Source of the DNA: Thermoleophilia bacterium
GTDB lineage: Bacteria > Actinomycetota > Thermoleophilia > Gaiellales > Gaiellaceae
Length of the DNA stretch: 6,612 bases
Assembly (NCBI GenBank): GCA_029858755.1
Contig: JAOUEK010000112.1
Span: 1-6,612 of the forward strand
Direction: 5' to 3'
The notes under the pieces are model-generated. The model was not told the origin of the DNA. It did not search any database and was given only the letters and a program-made list of their open reading frames with translations. Position 1 is the stretch's first letter; every line of letters begins with the position of its first letter. Of the stretch, positions 4,717 through 6,612 are shown piece after piece. A program made the translations under genes and the position numbers.

Positions 4717-5676
4717 GTGAGCGACGTACGAGACGTGATCATCATCGGAGGCGGCCCCGCCGGCTACACGGCTGCGCTCTACACCGCCCGCGCGAACCTG
4801 CGGCCGCTCGTGATCGAGGGCTTCAACTGGGGCGGCCAGCTGATGATCACGAGCGACGTCGAGAACTATCCCGGCTATCCGGACGGCGAGCTCGGCCCGA
4901 CGATGATGCAGGACTTCCGTCGCCAAGCCGAGCGGTTCGGCGCGGAGTTCGTCACCGACGACGTCACCCGCGTCGACTTCTCCGAGCGCCCGTTCAAGGT
5001 CTGGGTCGACAAGGACGAGTACCGGGCAGAGTCGGTGATCGTGGCGACCGGCGCGAGCGCCCGCCAGCTCGGGCTCGAGTCGGAGCAACGGCTGCAGGGC
5101 CGAGGAGTCTCGTACTGCGCGACCTGCGACGCCGCCTTCTTCCGCGACAAGATCGTGACCGTGGTCGGCGGCGGCGACAGCGCGTTGGAGGAGGCGTTGT
5201 TCATCACGCGCTTCGCGAGCAAGGTGCTGCTGGTGCACCGTCGTCAGGAGTTTCGCGCGTCGCCGATCATGGTCGACCGGGCTCAGCAGAACGACACGAT
5301 CGAGCTGGTGCTCGACACCGTCGTCGAGGACGTGCTCGGCGAGGACAAGGTCACCGGCGTCCGCGTCCGCAACGTGATCACGGGCGACATCACCGACCTG
5401 GAGACCGACGGCTTCTTCGTCGCCATCGGGCACGACCCGAACACGTCGCTGTTCCTGGACTGGCTCGACCACGAGGAGGAGACGGGCTACCTCGTCACCG
5501 AGCCGCGGTCGACGGCGACCAACGTCCCCGGCGTGTTCGCGGCCGGCGACGTGCAGGATCACACCTACCGGCAGGCGGTCACGGCCGCCGGCTCCGGCTG
5601 CATGGCCGCCCTCGACGCCGAGCGCTTCCTCTCGGCGCAGCGCCACGAGGCCGGCTCCGCAGCGCAACCCGCGTAG
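4717..5676 (+). CDS. trxB: Thioredoxin reductase (NADPH, FAD)
   Basis: This 319-residue low-molecular-weight thioredoxin reductase passes electrons from NADPH through FAD and a disulfide to thioredoxin in the cytoplasm. The length is normal for the family. The FAD-binding GGGPAG is at 11-16, followed by GGQL (39-42) and the ENYPG segment (49-53). ATGA (110-113) precedes the redox-active CATC at 134-137, the standard bacterial motif. The NADPH domain shows GGGDSALEEA (151-160) and HRR...R (174-180), whose arginines are typical of NADPH binding. The FAD-closing motif is GVFAAGDVQD (272-281), followed by the QAVTAAGSG helix. Translation starts at GTG 4717 behind AAGGAG. A stress-type promoter precedes it, and corA follows after 53 bases with its own candidate promoter. 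Its likely partner is the TrxA encoded upstream, though trxB and trxA are separated by three genes. Confidence 0.96.
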   Translation: MSDVRDVIIIGGGPAGYTAALYTARANLRPLVIEGFNWGGQLMITSDVENYPGYPDGELGPTMMQDFRRQAERFGAEFVTDDVTRVDFSERPFKVWVDKDEYRAESVIVATGASARQLGLESEQRLQGRGVSYCATCDAAFFRDKIVTVVGGGDSALEEALFITRFASKVLLVHRRQEFRASPIMVDRAQQNDTIELVLDTVVEDVLGEDKVTGVRVRNVITGDITDLETDGFFVAIGHDPNTSLFLDWLDHEEETGYLVTEPRSTATNVPGVFAAGDVQDHTYRQAVTAAGSGCMAALDAERFLSAQRHEAGSAAQPA

Positions 5677-5716
5677 GCGCGGCACCCGTCCGCGCGGATC
5701 CGGCCGCACCTGCGGG

Positions 5717-5722
5717 TACCCT
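5717..5722 (+). promoter_or_regulatory. Candidate -10 hexamer (TACCCT) of the corA-type gene
   Basis: TACCCT is followed by 7 bases and then the GTG at 5730, which would place the transcription start at or next to the start codon. No Shine-Dalgarno is present. No consensus -35 is seen about 17 bases further upstream. Confidence 0.42.
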
Positions 5723-5729
5723 CGCCGGA

Positions 5730-6612
5730 GTGGGCTCCCGCTGGATCGATCTCGTCGACCCGACCGCGGACGAGCTCGCCGCGGTGCTGCCCCCCACGGC
5801 CGACGCCGAGATCGTCGAGGGGCTCGCCGCACCGCCGACGGAGCGACGCGACACGCGCCCCGGGATCGAGGGGCGCGAGGGTGCAGCCCTCGTCGTGCTG
5901 GCGGTGCCCGTCTCGGAGCCGGGCCTCGAGGAAGTCTCGTACCTGGAGCTCGACGTCCTCGTCACCACCGAGCGCGTCGTCACCGTCCGCAAGAGGGACG
6001 GCGAGGGTCGCCTCGCAGCCCCCCCGGCGCTGGAAGCGGCGGACGACGACCGTCCGCCCAGGGCGCTCCTCCACGCCGTGCTCGACGACGTCGCCGACCG
6101 CTACCTCGACTTCCTGGACGCGCTCTACGCGGCGATCGACGAGCTGGAGGACGGCGTGGACGCGCTCACGGGCCCGACGGTGCGCCGGCGCGTCGCCGAC
6201 CTCCGGCACGAGCTGCTCCGCGCCCGCCGCGCGACGAGCGCAACGCGCGCGATCGTGCGGCGCATCCTCGACGAGCGCGTCAGGCTGCCCGACGCCACGC
6301 CGGTCGGGGTCGACCACGGCTTCGTGGACACGTACGAGACCCTCGTGCGGGTGACCGAGGAGCTGGACGTCGCCCGCGACCTGCTCTCGAGCGTGCGGGA
6401 CTACTACCAGGCGAAGGTCGCCGAGGGACAGAACGAGGTCGGCAAGAAGCTCACCGTGGTGGCATCGCTCGTGCTCGTGCCGAGCCTGATCGTCGGCTTC
6501 TACGGCCAGAACTTCCAGTCCGCGTTCGACGACGCGTTCTGGAGCATCGGGGTCTCGGTCGGGCTGATCGTGGCCACGACCGTCGTCCAGCTCGTGCTCT
6601 TCCGCTGGCGCC
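5730..6612 (+). CDS. corA: CorA-family divalent metal transporter, GQN variant (3' end beyond window)
   Basis: The frame is open from GTG 5730 to the window edge, 294 codons, ending inside or just after the second membrane helix, so only a short tail is missing. It starts MGSRWIDLVDPTADEL, as CorA proteins do. The cytoplasmic domain has strands around ALVVLAVPV and VLVTTERVVTVRK, then the long helices with LLHAVLDDVADRYLDFLDAL and ELDVARDLLSSVRDYYQAKVAEGQNEVGKKLT leading into the pore helix. TM1 spans about 241-258 and TM2 about 273-292. The signature after TM1 is Y-G-Q-N-F (Gly259-Gln260-Asn261), where classical CorA magnesium channels have G-M-N. Membership of the CorA/MIT superfamily is clear; the metal and direction of transport are not. 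It is downstream of trxB on the same strand but has its own candidate promoter. Confidence 0.88.
   Translation, partial: MGSRWIDLVDPTADELAAVLPPTADAEIVEGLAAPPTERRDTRPGIEGREGAALVVLAVPVSEPGLEEVSYLELDVLVTTERVVTVRKRDGEGRLAAPPALEAADDDRPPRALLHAVLDDVADRYLDFLDALYAAIDELEDGVDALTGPTVRRRVADLRHELLRARRATSATRAIVRRILDERVRLPDATPVGVDHGFVDTYETLVRVTEELDVARDLLSSVRDYYQAKVAEGQNEVGKKLTVVASLVLVPSLIVGFYGQNFQSAFDDAFWSIGVSVGLIVATTVVQLVLFRWR

Noticed and set aside
4399..5832. 477-codon minus-strand open frame opposite rmuC, trxB and corA
   Set aside because: It is antisense to trxB, whose FAD, CATC and NADPH motifs are intact, and shows no domain itself.

Overview
The window is a GC-rich stretch of bacterial chromosome with short spacers and no mobile element, CRISPR array or rRNA. 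Codon use (almost always G or C in third position), GTG starts, promoters of TANNNT type lying directly before start codons, and an actinobacterial-type DUF3105 protein all point to Actinomycetota. A deep-branching class such as Thermoleophilia is possible, but that is a guess.

Layout. On the minus strand at the left are the first 46 codons of a CBS-domain protein (1-138, cut by the window edge) and a complete glutamate dehydrogenase (151-1437). After a 249-base spacer comes a plus-strand tRNA-Leu with anticodon UAA (1687-1772). Then follow thioredoxin trxA (1899-2228) and a DUF302 protein that starts 1 base after its stop (2230-2622). A minus-strand membrane-anchored DUF3105 protein (2631-3311) converges on DUF302 and diverges from rmuC (3377-4609). 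Next is thioredoxin reductase trxB (4717-5676), and a CorA-type metal transporter (5730 onward) runs off the right edge.

How the genes relate. trxB and trxA form the NADPH -> TrxB -> TrxA electron chain, but they are about 2.5 kb apart and not in one operon. Upstream of each lies a GGAA(T/C)-N17/18-GTT element matching the sigma-R/SigH class of thiol-oxidative-stress promoters, so the two could be co-induced. TrxA has a WCPPC active site instead of WCGPC. DUF302, with two conserved cysteines, is probably co-translated with TrxA, and DUF3105 carries two cysteines in its outward-facing domain. I see no functional link to this theme for the dehydrogenase, RmuC or CorA.

Regulatory style is split. 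trxA and trxB have long leaders and clear Shine-Dalgarno sites. The CBS gene, the dehydrogenase, DUF3105, rmuC and corA lack a convincing Shine-Dalgarno and instead have a TANNNT hexamer 7-11 bases before the start codon, as expected for leaderless or nearly leaderless mRNAs. Most of the window is ordinary housekeeping DNA; the notable points are the paired stress promoters, the variant active-site or signature motifs in TrxA and CorA, and the leaderless pattern.
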